Positions 16,252 to 24,330 of a stretch of 43,407 nt of DNA are shown here, piece after piece. This DNA comes from an uncultured Austwickia sp. (GTDB taxonomy: Bacteria > Actinomycetota > Actinomycetes > Actinomycetales > Dermatophilaceae): contig CAKUSI010000003.1 of the NCBI GenBank assembly GCA_934678955.1, positions 1-43,407 of the forward strand. The letters are read 5' to 3'. A model generated the notes under the pieces. That model was given only the letters and a program-made list of their open reading frames with translations. It made no database searches and was not told the DNA's origin. Each line of letters starts with the position of its first letter. Positions within the stretch are counted from its first letter, which is position 1. A program made the translations under genes and the position numbers.

Positions 16252-17441
16252 TCATGCGCGCTCGACGGACTCGGTCGCGTCGAGGTAGGCGGCCTCCAGG
16301 TCGCTGCCCGGCGCGGGCGCGAGGCCGCATACGTCGATGCCTCGGCCCACCAGGTAGGCCACGAGCGCGGCGGCGTCCCGCTCGCCGCCGAGGTCGAGTT
16401 CGACCGTGTGGATCCCGTGGTCGGTGTGGGTCCCGTCCGGGCCCGAGTCGTCGGTTGTGGCGGTCGTCCCGGAGGTGGCGGACGTGGCGGAGGTGGCGGA
16501 CGTCCCGGGGGTGGCGGAGGTGGCGGACGTCCCGGGGGTGGCGGAGGTGGCGGACGTCCCGGGGGGTGGCGGAGGTGGCGGACGTCCCGGGGGTGGCGGA
16601 GGTGGCGGACGTCCCGGGGGTGGCGGACGTGGCGGAGGTGGCGGACGTGGCGCGAGCGGTTGGTACGGACATGACGTGGGCGTCGACCCCGCCGCGCTCC
16701 CGGAGTGCCGCCAGCAGCGCTCCTCCGTCGAGCGCCGTCACGCGCCAGCGCGGCAGCTCGGGGCGCCCGCGAAGGTCATACGACGAGACCGTGCGCCCCT
16801 TGGCGACGATCACCGCCTGATCCGCCATCTCCTGCAGTTCGGTCAGGATGTGGCTGCTGACCAGGACGGTGCGGCCCTCCGCGGCCTGGGCGCGCAGGAC
16901 GTCGCGCAGTTCGATGCGGCTGCGGGGGTCGAGTCCGGAGGCGGGTTCGTCGAGGAGCAGTACGCCGGGATCGTGCACGAGGGCCCGCGCCAGGCCGAGG
17001 CGTTGCCGCTGGCCGCGGGACAGGACGCGGGCCGGGCGTTCGGCGAGGTCATCGAGGTGGACGAGCCGGAGCAGCTCGGCCACCCGCTGTATGGCGGTGG
17101 CGCGCGGGATGCGGTACGCCTGCGGTGACCGTGGTGAGCACCTCGGTCACCGTGAGCGTGTCCCAGGTGCCGAATCCGTCCGGCATCCACCCGATCTCGG
17201 CCCGGACCGCGCGGGGCTGGTCGACCGAGTCGACGCCGTTGATCCGTACGGTCCCGGAATCCGGCGCGAGCAGCGTCGCCAGCACGAGGAGCAGCGTCGT
17301 CTTGCCCGCGCCGTTGGGCCCGATGAGCGCCGTGACCTCACCCGGCCGGGCCTGAAGGCTCAACCCGTCCAACGCGCGTACGTCCCCGAACGCGCGAGTC
17401 AGCCCGGCGACCTCGATCCCGGCCCCCGACTTCCCCGCCAT
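16252..17441 (-). pseudogene. ABC transporter ATPase, disrupted by two frameshifts
   Basis: ATP-binding subunit for the adjacent permease. The frame from ATG 17441 (AGGAGGAT ribosome site) encodes Walker A GPNGAGKTT and reads to VTEVLTTVTA. Near 17125 an extra base shifts the frame; it resumes as AYRIPRATAIQRVAELLRL and continues through the signature-like LSRGQRQRLGLA, Walker B VLLLDEPASGLDP and the switch His (LVSSH). In a 27-bp repeat encoding SATSATPGT a G-run of 6 instead of 5 at 16561-16566 shifts it again. The original frame then resumes as VELDLGGERDAAALVAYLVG and ends ESVERA at 16252. All core motifs survive, so either this is a recent pseudogene or the reads are wrong at two G positions. 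Confidence 0.8.
16495..16650 (-). repeat. 27-bp coding repeat in the ABC ATPase gene
   Basis: The word cccgggggt recurs at 16504, 16531, 16558, 16586 and 16613. The 28-bp step at 16558-16586 is the frameshift. The repeat encodes Ser-Ala-Thr/Pro-Gly-Thr units in an extension between the ATPase core and its C-terminal domain. Confidence 0.9.
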
Positions 17442-17516
17442 GCCCACAGCATCCTCCTGTGCTGGCAACGATGGGAATTCGCCGCGCCGGTGAGGTCCCC
17501 GGCCAGACTCAGGTTC

Positions 17517-18163
17517 CCGCCCGTGGGCGGGAAATGTACGCGTTGGTGCAGGTGGCGGCGTACCGGTGCCGCCCGTGGGCGGGAAACGTACGCATTGCGC
17601 TGGGACTTGGCGTACGGGTGCCGCCCGTGGGCGGGAAATGTACGCGTTGGTGCAGGTGGCGGCGTAGCGGTGCCGCCCGTGGGCGGGGAACGTACGCGTT
17701 GGTGCAGGTGGCGGCGTACCGGTGCCGCCCGTGGGCGGGAAACGTACGCGTTTGCGCAGGTGGCGGCGTACCGGTGCTGCCCGTGGGCGGGAAACGTACG
17801 CGTTTGCGCAGGTGGCGGCGTACTGGTGCGGCCCGTGGGCGGGAAATGTACGCGTTGGTGCAGGTGGCGGCGTACCGGTGCCGCCCGTGGGCGGGAAACG
17901 TACGCATTGCGCTGGGACTTGGCGTACGGGTGCCGCCCGTGGGCGGGAAATGTACGCGTTGGTGCAGGTGGCGGCGTAGCGGTGCCGCCCGTGGGCGGGG
18001 AACGTACGCGTTGGTGCAGGTGGCGGCGTACCGGTGCCGCCCGTGGGCGGGAAACGTACGCGTTTGCGCAGGTGGCGGCGTACCGGTGCCGCCCGTGGGC
18101 GGGAAACGTACGGGGTGGCCTGGGGCTTCGCGTACGGATGCTGCCCGTGGGCGGGAAATGTAC
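17517..18163. repeat. 52-bp tandem repeat array B (13 units, exact period)
   Basis: The core gcccgtgggcgggaa (one or two variants) starts at 17519 and then every 52 bp without exception to 18143. Each unit holds the dyad CCGCCC-GT-GGGCGG and, in most units, a second dyad GTACGC-N16-GCGTAC. Two units (17571 and 17883) have a diverged middle but keep both stems of the second dyad. Units 1-5 recur as units 7-11, shifted by 312 bp (6 x 52). The array fills the spacer between the divergent ABC ATPase and lysC genes. No promoter is visible inside it. Confidence 0.96.
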
Positions 18164-18189
18164 AGGCCCGCCGACATCCTGTCCGCATG

Positions 18190-18249
18190 GCGAGATGCGC
18201 GTCTCGCAGCCCGGGCGTGGCGAAGCCCGTCAGGGGGCATCGCTACACT
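18190..18249 (+). promoter_or_regulatory. Two small hairpins and a candidate lysC promoter
   Basis: GCGAGA-N6-TCTCGC (18190-18207) and CGGGC-N8-GCCCG (18212-18229) precede GCTACACT, whose TACACT (18244-18249) is a fair -10. No good -35. It would give a leader of about 65 nt for lysC. The rest of 18164-18319 shows nothing else. Confidence 0.35.
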
Positions 18250-18319
18250 CGCTTGCGGCAATAGCTGGGACACGACCTGCAGGCCAAACCCGTTCCGGCG
18301 CGTATCGAGTGGAGTACCC

Positions 18320-19600
18320 GTGAGTCTAGTCGTCCAAAAGTACGGCGGATCGTCCGTGGCCGATGCCGACAGCGTCAAGCGTGTCGCCAAGCGGATCGTG
18401 GACACGCGCAAGGCCGGCAACGACGTCGTCGTCGTCGTCTCGGCCATGGGCGACACGACGGACGAGCTGCTCGACCTGGCCCAGGAGGTCAGCCCGCTGC
18501 CGCCCGCCCGCGAACTCGACATGCTGCTGACCGCCGGTGAGCGGATCTCGATGGCCGTGCTCGCGATGGCCATCGCCAACCTCGGCAGCACCGCGCTGTC
18601 GTTCACCGGCAGCCAGGCCGGCATGATCACCGACGAGGCGCACGGCCGCGCCCGCATCATCGACGTCACCCCCGGCCGCATCCGGGCCTGCCTGGACGAG
18701 GGCAACATCGCGATCGTCGCCGGCTTCCAGGGCGTGTCCCAGACCACCAAGAACATCACGACGCTCGGCCGGGGTGGCTCGGACACGACGGCCGTCGCGC
18801 TGGCCGCGGCGCTGCACGCGGACGTCTGCGAGATCTACACGGACGTCGACGGCGTCTTCACCGCCGACCCCCGGATCGTCCCGACCGCCCGCCACATCGC
18901 GCACATCTCGACCGAAGAGATGCAGGAGATGGCCGCCCACGGCGCCAAGATCCTGCACCTGCGGTGCATCGAGTACGCGCGTCGCTCTCGCATCCCGATT
19001 CACGTGCGCTCCTCGTTCTCACACAAGGAGGGCACCCTCATCACCGACCGACCCGCACAGGGGCATGAAGGAGGGGCCGTGGAAGCGCCCATCATCGCCG
19101 GCGTCGCGCACGACCGCAGCGAGGCCAAGATCACGATCACGGGCGTGCCCGACCGGCCCGGTTACGCCGCCAAGATCTTCAGCATCGTGGCCGACTCCGA
19201 GGCCAACATCGACATGATCGTGCAGAACGTGTCGGCGGTCGCCACCGGTCGTACGGACATCTCCTTCACGCTCAACGCCGGCGACGGCGACCGCGTGGTC
19301 AAGGCCCTGGACAAGGCCAAGGAGGAGATCGGCTTCGAGGCACTGCGCTACAACGACCGGATCGGCAAGCTGTCGCTGATCGGAGCCGGCATGCGCAGCA
19401 ACCCCGGCGTGAGCGCGCAGCTGTTCAAAGCGTTGTCGGACGCCAACATCAACATCGAGATGATCTCCACCTCGGAGATCCGCATCTCGGTGGTGACGAC
19501 CGAGGAAGAGCTGAACGACGCGGTGCGCGCCGTGCACACCGCGTTCGGCCTGGACGCGCAGGACGCGCAGGCCGTCGTGTATGGAGGGACCGGACGATGA
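18320..19600 (+). CDS. lysC: Aspartate kinase
   Basis: Phosphorylates aspartate, the first step to lysine (and diaminopimelate), threonine and methionine. 426 residues. Starts at GTG 18320 ([11 protein letters not shown]) after GGAG; the frame stays open far upstream through the repeat array, but that part is not homologous. KYGGSS and [12 protein letters not shown] are the kinase signatures, FTADPRIVP the nucleotide/substrate loop. Two ACT domains from about 265 on provide feedback control. A second in-frame start at 19079 behind GAAGGAGG probably yields the separate regulatory beta subunit, as known for actinobacterial LysC. The stop overlaps the asd start (ATGA). Confidence 0.97.
   Translation: MSLVVQKYGGSSVADADSVKRVAKRIVDTRKAGNDVVVVVSAMGDTTDELLDLAQEVSPLPPARELDMLLTAGERISMAVLAMAIANLGSTALSFTGSQAGMITDEAHGRARIIDVTPGRIRACLDEGNIAIVAGFQGVSQTTKNITTLGRGGSDTTAVALAAALHADVCEIYTDVDGVFTADPRIVPTARHIAHISTEEMQEMAAHGAKILHLRCIEYARRSRIPIHVRSSFSHKEGTLITDRPAQGHEGGAVEAPIIAGVAHDRSEAKITITGVPDRPGYAAKIFSIVADSEANIDMIVQNVSAVATGRTDISFTLNAGDGDRVVKALDKAKEEIGFEALRYNDRIGKLSLIGAGMRSNPGVSAQLFKALSDANINIEMISTSEIRISVVTTEEELNDAVRAVHTAFGLDAQDAQAVVYGGTGR
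19067..19081 (+). promoter_or_regulatory. Internal ribosome site and GTG for the LysC beta subunit
   Basis: GAAGGAGGGGCC-GTG inside lysC, in frame, just before [15 protein letters not shown] where the ACT-domain half begins. Internal initiation at this place is established for lysC of corynebacteria and others. Confidence 0.6.
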
Positions 19601-20679
19601 ACACCCCGCGTGAGAAGAGCAAGCCGACCCTGGCGGTCGTCGGAGCCACCGGCGCCGTCGGCTCCGTGATGCTGGGCATCCTGTCCAGCCGCGAGGACGT
19701 CTGGGGCGACATCAAGCTCGTGGCCTCGGAGCGGTCGGCGGGCAAGGTGCTGCAGGTCCGCGGGCAGGACGTGGTGGTCGAGGCGCTCACCCCCGAGGTG
19801 TTCGACGGCGTGGACGTTGCCATGTTCGACGTGCCCGACGAGGTCTCCGCGAAGTGGGCGCCGATCGCCGTCGAGCACGGTGCGGTCGCCGTGGACAACT
19901 CCGGCTCGTTCCGGATGGACCCCGACGTGCCGCTGGTCGTTCCCGAGGTGAACGCCGCCGCCGCGCGCAACCGCCCCAAGGGGATCATCTCCAACCCCAA
20001 CTGCACGACCCTGACCATGATGGATGCGCTCGGCGCGCTGCACAAAGGCTGGGAGCTGACCGAGCTGGTCGTGGCCTCTTACCAGGCGGCGTCCGGTGCC
20101 GGGTCCCCCGGCGTGGAGCGGCTCCAGGAGGAGCTGAAGGTCGTGGCCGGGGAGGATGTCGGCAGCGCGACCGGCGACGTGCGCCGCCTGATCAGCTCGA
20201 GGCTGGGCGACGAGTCGCCCTTCCCGGCGCCGCTGGCGCTCAACGTCGTGCCGTGGGCCGGGTCGCTGCGGCCCGAGGGGTGGAGCAGCGAGGAGCTCAA
20301 GGTCCGCGACGAGTCCCGCAAAATCCTGGGGATTCCCGACCTCAAGGTGTCGGCGACGTGCTGCCGCGTCCCCGTGGTCACCACCCACTCCCTGGCCGTG
20401 CACGCGACGTTCCGCAAGCCGATCACCGTGCAGCAGGCCCGCGAGGCCCTGCTGGACGCGCCGAGCGTCGTCCTGCAGGACGACCCGGACCACGGCGAGT
20501 GGCCGACTCCGGCCGACGTGGTGGGTTCGGACCCGACGTTCGTCGGCCGCGTGCGGCAGGCCCTGGACTTCCCGAACACGATCGACCTGTTCGTGTGCGG
20601 CGACAACCTGCGCAAGGGCGCTGCGCTCAACACGGCCCAGATCGCCGAGCTGGTCTGCGCCGAGCTGTCGGGGCGCTGA
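19597..20679 (+). CDS. asd: Aspartate-semialdehyde dehydrogenase
   Basis: NADPH-dependent reduction of aspartyl phosphate, the step after LysC. 360 residues. NADP-binding start [18 protein letters not shown], the active-site Cys 136 in SNPNCTT and the [16 protein letters not shown] block. A catalytic His lies further on (in the [16 protein letters not shown] region). The family usually has about 340-350 residues, so this is slightly long. The ATG overlaps the lysC stop by 4 bp, the usual translational coupling. Confidence 0.97.
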   Translation: MNTPREKSKPTLAVVGATGAVGSVMLGILSSREDVWGDIKLVASERSAGKVLQVRGQDVVVEALTPEVFDGVDVAMFDVPDEVSAKWAPIAVEHGAVAVDNSGSFRMDPDVPLVVPEVNAAAARNRPKGIISNPNCTTLTMMDALGALHKGWELTELVVASYQAASGAGSPGVERLQEELKVVAGEDVGSATGDVRRLISSRLGDESPFPAPLALNVVPWAGSLRPEGWSSEELKVRDESRKILGIPDLKVSATCCRVPVVTTHSLAVHATFRKPITVQQAREALLDAPSVVLQDDPDHGEWPTPADVVGSDPTFVGRVRQALDFPNTIDLFVCGDNLRKGAALNTAQIAELVCAELSGR

Positions 20680-20772
20680 TCGTCCGACGGTGATGCCCGA
20701 GCGGTGACTCGGGGGTCGCCCTCTCGCCTGCGGAATTCCGCGCCGACGGGGACGACTCGGTCGGTTTGCGGC

Positions 20773-20778
20773 TAGGTT
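20773..20778 (+). promoter_or_regulatory. -10-like TAGGTT, 6 nt before the CDGSH gene ATG
   Basis: GGCTAGGTT-N6-ATG, again consistent with a leaderless transcript. Confidence 0.4.
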
Positions 20779-20784
20779 GCGGCC

Positions 20785-21021
20785 ATGAGCGACGACCAGA
20801 TCATCGTGATGAAGGGCGGCCCGCTGAAGGTGCCCGCGCACCTTGCCGTCATACGGCGTGCCCTCGGCGACCCCGCCTCCGGGCAGACGTGGGTGGAGGA
20901 AGAGGTCGACACCGCCGGCCGGGTGAGCAAGGGCATCGTGAACCTGTGCCGCTGCGGCCATTCGGCGGACAAGCCGTTCTGCGACGGGTCCCACCGCAGG
21001 GAGTGCTTCGAGGACGGCTGA
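20785..21021 (+). CDS. CDGSH-type iron-sulfur protein
   Basis: 78 residues. The C-terminal half holds the complete [2Fe-2S] motif: Cys 55, Cys 57, Cys 66 and His 70 in CRCGHSADKPFCDGSH. Small proteins of this mitoNEET-like family bind a redox-active, pH-sensitive cluster; bacterial roles are mostly unknown. The N-terminus (IIVMKGGPLKVPAHL) matches the bacterial subgroup that often carries an extra ligand-like domain. It sits alone between asd and the cobalamin operon, 102 bp before cobI, so cotranscription with cobI is possible. Confidence 0.9.
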   Translation: MSDDQIIVMKGGPLKVPAHLAVIRRALGDPASGQTWVEEEVDTAGRVSKGIVNLCRCGHSADKPFCDGSHRRECFEDG

Positions 21022-21123
21022 GCCCTCCTTCGGCGGCGCCGGTCGGGGCCTTCGGCCTGTGCAAGGATTGGGGTCGCACGCCCCGCGGACCTCCGCGATT
21101 CGCCGGCGTCACGAGGAGGCCCG

Positions 21124-21897
21124 ATGGTGACAGGGACGTCCAGCGCCGAGCGGCCGCGCCTCGTGGGAGTCGGGGTCGGTCCCGGTGACCCCGAGCTGGT
21201 AACCCTGCGCGCGGTGCGCGAGCTCGCGAACGCCGACGTGATCCTCGTGCCGGCCACCGAGCGGTCGGCCGACGGCCCCGGGCGTGCCGAACAGGTCGTC
21301 ACCGGGTGTTGTCCGCAGGCTGCGGGCGCCCTGCGACGGGTGCCGTTCAGCATGGCGGACCGGCAAGGCGTGACGGCCCGGCGCCAGGAAGCCTGGGAGA
21401 CCTCGGCGGCCATCGCGCTCGAGGCGTTTGCCGCAGGGGCGCGCAGCGTGGTGCTTGCGACGGTGGGCGACCCGAGCGTGTACTCGACGTTCTCCTATCT
21501 CGCCGCGCACGTGAGCGACCAACTGCCGGACGTGCGCGTCGAGGTCGTCCCCGGGATCACGGCGATGCAGGCGCTCGCGGCGGCCAGCCGCGTGCCGCTC
21601 GTGGAGGGCAGCGAGGTGCTCGCACTTGTGCCCGTGACCGCTGGGATGGACACGCTCGACCGCGCGTTGGAACTCGCGGACACCGTGGTCGCCTACAAGG
21701 GCGGGCGGCAGCTGCCGGAGGTCCTGACGCGGTTGCGCGAGGCGGACCGGCTCGCGGGCACGGTCCTCGGCACCGACGTGTCCCTGCCCGTCGAGAGGCT
21801 CACCCGGCTGGACGAGTGGACGCCAGGCGAGCGGGCCCCATACTTCTCCACCATCCTCGCGCCGGCGCGGCGCACCGGCGTCGGGGGGCGGCTGTGA
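21124..21897 (+). CDS. cobI: Precorrin-2 / cobalt-factor II C20-methyltransferase
   Basis: SAM-dependent methylation at C20 of the corrin precursor (CobI/CbiL). 257 residues. Uroporphyrin-methylase fold: VGVGVGPGDPELVTLRAV at the start, TVGDPSVYSTFSYL as the second SAM loop and VEVVPGITAMQALAA as the third. First gene of a tight run cobI-cobM-cbiE-cbiG/cobJ-cbiX (21124-27527). Start ATG follows GAGGAGG-like CACGAGGAGGCCCG. No cobalamin riboswitch is visible in the 102-bp spacer upstream. Confidence 0.93.
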   Translation: MVTGTSSAERPRLVGVGVGPGDPELVTLRAVRELANADVILVPATERSADGPGRAEQVVTGCCPQAAGALRRVPFSMADRQGVTARRQEAWETSAAIALEAFAAGARSVVLATVGDPSVYSTFSYLAAHVSDQLPDVRVEVVPGITAMQALAAASRVPLVEGSEVLALVPVTAGMDTLDRALELADTVVAYKGGRQLPEVLTRLREADRLAGTVLGTDVSLPVERLTRLDEWTPGERAPYFSTILAPARRTGVGGRL

Positions 21898-22784
21898 AAC
21901 TCCATCGGCATCACCACTCCGGCGAACCGACCGAGCGCAAGGGCAAGGTCGTCTTCGTCGGGGCCGGGCCGGGTGCGGCCGACCTCATCACGATCCGCGG
22001 CGCGAAGGTGATCCAGGAGGCGGACATCGTCATCTGGGCCTCCAGCCTCGTGCACCCGGGGATCGTCGCGCCGGCCCGCCGCGACGCGCTGCTGATCGAC
22101 TCGGCCTCGGCGACGCTTGAGGACCTGCGCCCGTACTTCATCCGGGCCCGCGACGAGGGGCTCCTCATTGCGCGCGTGCACACCGGCGACCCGTCGATCT
22201 ATGGCGCGACCGCCGAACAGCGGGACATGTGCAACGAGCTCGGGCTGGCGCACGAGACGGTCCCGGGAGTCTCCGCGTTCTCGGCCACCGCCGCGGCGGC
22301 GGACGTCGAGATCACCGTGCCGGAGGTGAGCCAGTCGTTCGTGCTCACGCGGCTGGAGGGCGGGCGCACGCCGATGCCCCGCGGCGAGACCGTCCGCGGT
22401 TTCGCCGCCCACGGCGCGACGATGGCGATCTACCTGTCCGCCGCGCGGCACAAGCAACTGCAGGACGCGCTGCTCGACGGCGGCTACCCCCCGGACACCC
22501 CGTGCATCGTGGGCTTCCGCGTGTCCTGGGAGGACCAGATGCTCATCCGGTGCTCCCTGTCGGAGCTGTCTGCCACGATGCGGGAACGCAAGCTCTGGAA
22601 ACACACGATGGTGCTGATCGGCCCGGCGGTCGCCGAGGGACCGCTGGCCGCTCGCAGCCACCTGTATCATCCGGGATTCCGGCACGGCTACCGGGCCGCT
22701 GAGCCCGGCGTCCGCGCCGGGCTGCGCGCCTGGAACGCGGTGGGCATCGGATCGGTCGAGGACGACGAAGGGGACGACCAATGA
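21894..22784 (+). CDS. cobM: Precorrin-4 / cobalt-precorrin-4 C11-methyltransferase
   Basis: Methylates C11 (CobM/CbiF). 296 residues from GTG 21894, which overlaps the cobI stop (GTGA). The SAM-binding loop VFVGAGPGAADLITIRGA, the VHTGDPSIYGA loop and the family mark EVSQSFVLTRLEGGRTPMP are intact. About 17 extra residues precede the domain (His-rich HRHHH). The C-terminal 40 residues (PLAARSHLYHPGFRHGYR) are normal for CobM. Confidence 0.94.
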   Translation: MKLHRHHHSGEPTERKGKVVFVGAGPGAADLITIRGAKVIQEADIVIWASSLVHPGIVAPARRDALLIDSASATLEDLRPYFIRARDEGLLIARVHTGDPSIYGATAEQRDMCNELGLAHETVPGVSAFSATAAAADVEITVPEVSQSFVLTRLEGGRTPMPRGETVRGFAAHGATMAIYLSAARHKQLQDALLDGGYPPDTPCIVGFRVSWEDQMLIRCSLSELSATMRERKLWKHTMVLIGPAVAEGPLAARSHLYHPGFRHGYRAAEPGVRAGLRAWNAVGIGSVEDDEGDDQ

Positions 22785-24106
22785 TCGAGGTGTACGGCTA
22801 CCTCGGCCAACCGCCGCCGCACGTGCGGCGGGCCTGTTCCGAGGCCGACCTGGTGGTGGGTTCGGCCCGCGCGCTGGCGGTCCTGGGAGTCCCCGAGCAG
22901 CGGCGCCTCGTGATGGGCCCCGTGGAGGCGGTGATCGAGCGCCTCGTGGAACGCGAGGCCACGACTCGCGTGCACGCCGAGAACGTGCGCGGCCGTACGT
23001 CCCGGCGCAGCGGTGACCGGCTGACCTTCCAACGGGGGCGCAGCGGCCGGTCGACCCGGCCGTGGGACGAGCGCCTCCCTGCGGGGTCGGAGTCCTCGGA
23101 GACCGCGGCCTTCGAGGTGCGGGGTCGTTTCGAGCGCCACCGGTTCGGCATTCGGGCGGAGCACCGCAAGTCCGGCGGGGGCGTCGTCCACGACCGGGTG
23201 GTGCTGCTCGCGAGCGGGGACCCGCTGTTCTACGGCATCGTCCGGCGGCTGCGTCGGGCGGGTCTGCGGTGCGTGGTCTTCCCCGGCGTGTCCTCGGTGG
23301 CGGCCGCGTTCGGCGCGGTCGGCGTGCCCTGGGACGACGCTCAGGTCGTGAGCGCCCACGGTCTGCCGCTGCGACCCGCGTTGGCCGCCTGCCGCGCGCT
23401 GCCCAAGGTGGCCGTGCTGACCGGTCCCGGCCAGGGCATCCGCGAGCTGGCGGCCGGGCTGGCGGACCTGGACCGCTGGTACGTCCTGGCCGAGCGGCTC
23501 GGCGAGACCGACCAGCGGATCCGGATTCTCGACGGCGAGGAGGCCCGCCAGCTCGAGGACATCCTGGAACCGCACGTGGTCCTCGTGCTCGACACCGAGC
23601 CCGCGCTGCCCGGCACGATCGGGGTGGCCTGCCCGTTCGCGGGTGGCCTCCGCCCCATGTCGGACCTCGTCGACGGCGGGACGCAGGGGTTGTCCCCGAC
23701 GGCCAACCTGATCGTCGGTCGCCACCTGCCCGTGATGGGCCAGATGATCTGGACGCAGGGCCGCATCGGCGCCGAGGTCGCGGTGGCCTGCGCCCGCACG
23801 GGCGCGGCCGTGATCGACTTCCAGGGCCCGCCGCCCGCCCACGTGCCGGAGGCAGACCTGGTCGTGCTGGACGACCCCGATCGTCTCGCCGACCTGCGGG
23901 GCCGCCGGCCGCGGATCATCGTGCTGGTCTGCGACGACGAGGACGCCGAGCGCGCGGCCGCCGCCGTGGACGACCTGGGCATCCCTGGCCCGGTCGCGGT
24001 CGAACACCTCGCGGTGACCGACGACGGCGGGTCGACCACGTCCGCGTACCTGACCACGGTCTACGTCGAGCAGGAACCCACCCGGTCGTCCGGCGAACAG
24101 GCCTGA
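22781..24106 (+). CDS. cbiE: Cobalt-precorrin-7 (C5)-methyltransferase CbiE with insertion and unassigned C-terminal domain
   Basis: Methylates C5 in the late corrin ring. 441 residues; the usual stand-alone CbiE has about 200-240. The methylase fold is split: residues 1-60 and about 138-275 carry it (LLASGDPLFYGI, CVVFPGVSSVAAAFGAVG). Residues 61-138 are an Arg/Ser/Gly-rich insertion with no recognisable domain. After 300 comes a 130-residue region (IVGRHLPVMGQMIWTQGRIG; AVIDFQGPPPAHVPEADLVVLDDP). This is where a CobL fusion carries CbiT, but the CbiT motif DVGTGAGSIAIEW is absent and a complete cbiT gene lies elsewhere (33458-34081). The start ATG overlaps cobM by 4 bp. Confidence 0.85.
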   Translation: MIEVYGYLGQPPPHVRRACSEADLVVGSARALAVLGVPEQRRLVMGPVEAVIERLVEREATTRVHAENVRGRTSRRSGDRLTFQRGRSGRSTRPWDERLPAGSESSETAAFEVRGRFERHRFGIRAEHRKSGGGVVHDRVVLLASGDPLFYGIVRRLRRAGLRCVVFPGVSSVAAAFGAVGVPWDDAQVVSAHGLPLRPALAACRALPKVAVLTGPGQGIRELAAGLADLDRWYVLAERLGETDQRIRILDGEEARQLEDILEPHVVLVLDTEPALPGTIGVACPFAGGLRPMSDLVDGGTQGLSPTANLIVGRHLPVMGQMIWTQGRIGAEVAVACARTGAAVIDFQGPPPAHVPEADLVVLDDPDRLADLRGRRPRIIVLVCDDEDAERAAAAVDDLGIPGPVAVEHLAVTDDGGSTTSAYLTTVYVEQEPTRSSGEQA

Positions 24107-24118
24107 GAGACCAGCCCC

Positions 24119-24169
24119 GGCGCGTCCCGGGCTCTGGCGCGTCCCGGGCTGCGGCGCGTCCCGCGCTCC
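24119..24169. repeat. 17-bp tandem repeat, 3 copies
   Basis: ggcgcgtcccgggctct and two variants at 24119, 24136 and 24153, in the 224-bp spacer between cbiE and the cbiG-cobJ gene. Confidence 0.85.
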
Positions 24170-24330
24170 GGCGCGCGTTAGTTCCGGAATCGGCCGTGCG
24201 ATGTTGTGCGGCCCGGACACGGCGGACTCGCACACAGGGCATCATGGGCTGGGCCCTCACGGCCAGACTGCGGAGTCGGTGCGTGAGGTGGAACCGCGGA
24301 GCCCTGCGCGCAGGGCGGGCAGGAGGCCAC

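Noticed and set aside
17517..18163. CRISPR array
   Set aside because: The sequences between cores are nearly the same in each unit, not unique spacers, and no cas genes are present.
17459..18319. Long open frame through array B in frame with lysC (possible N-terminal extension)
   Set aside because: The frame is open only because repeats and high GC lack stops; known LysC begins at the GTG at 18320 with GGAG in front, and the extension is pure repeat translation.
21022..21123. Cobalamin riboswitch before cobI
   Set aside because: No B12 box (GCCACTG type) or aptamer core present in the spacer.
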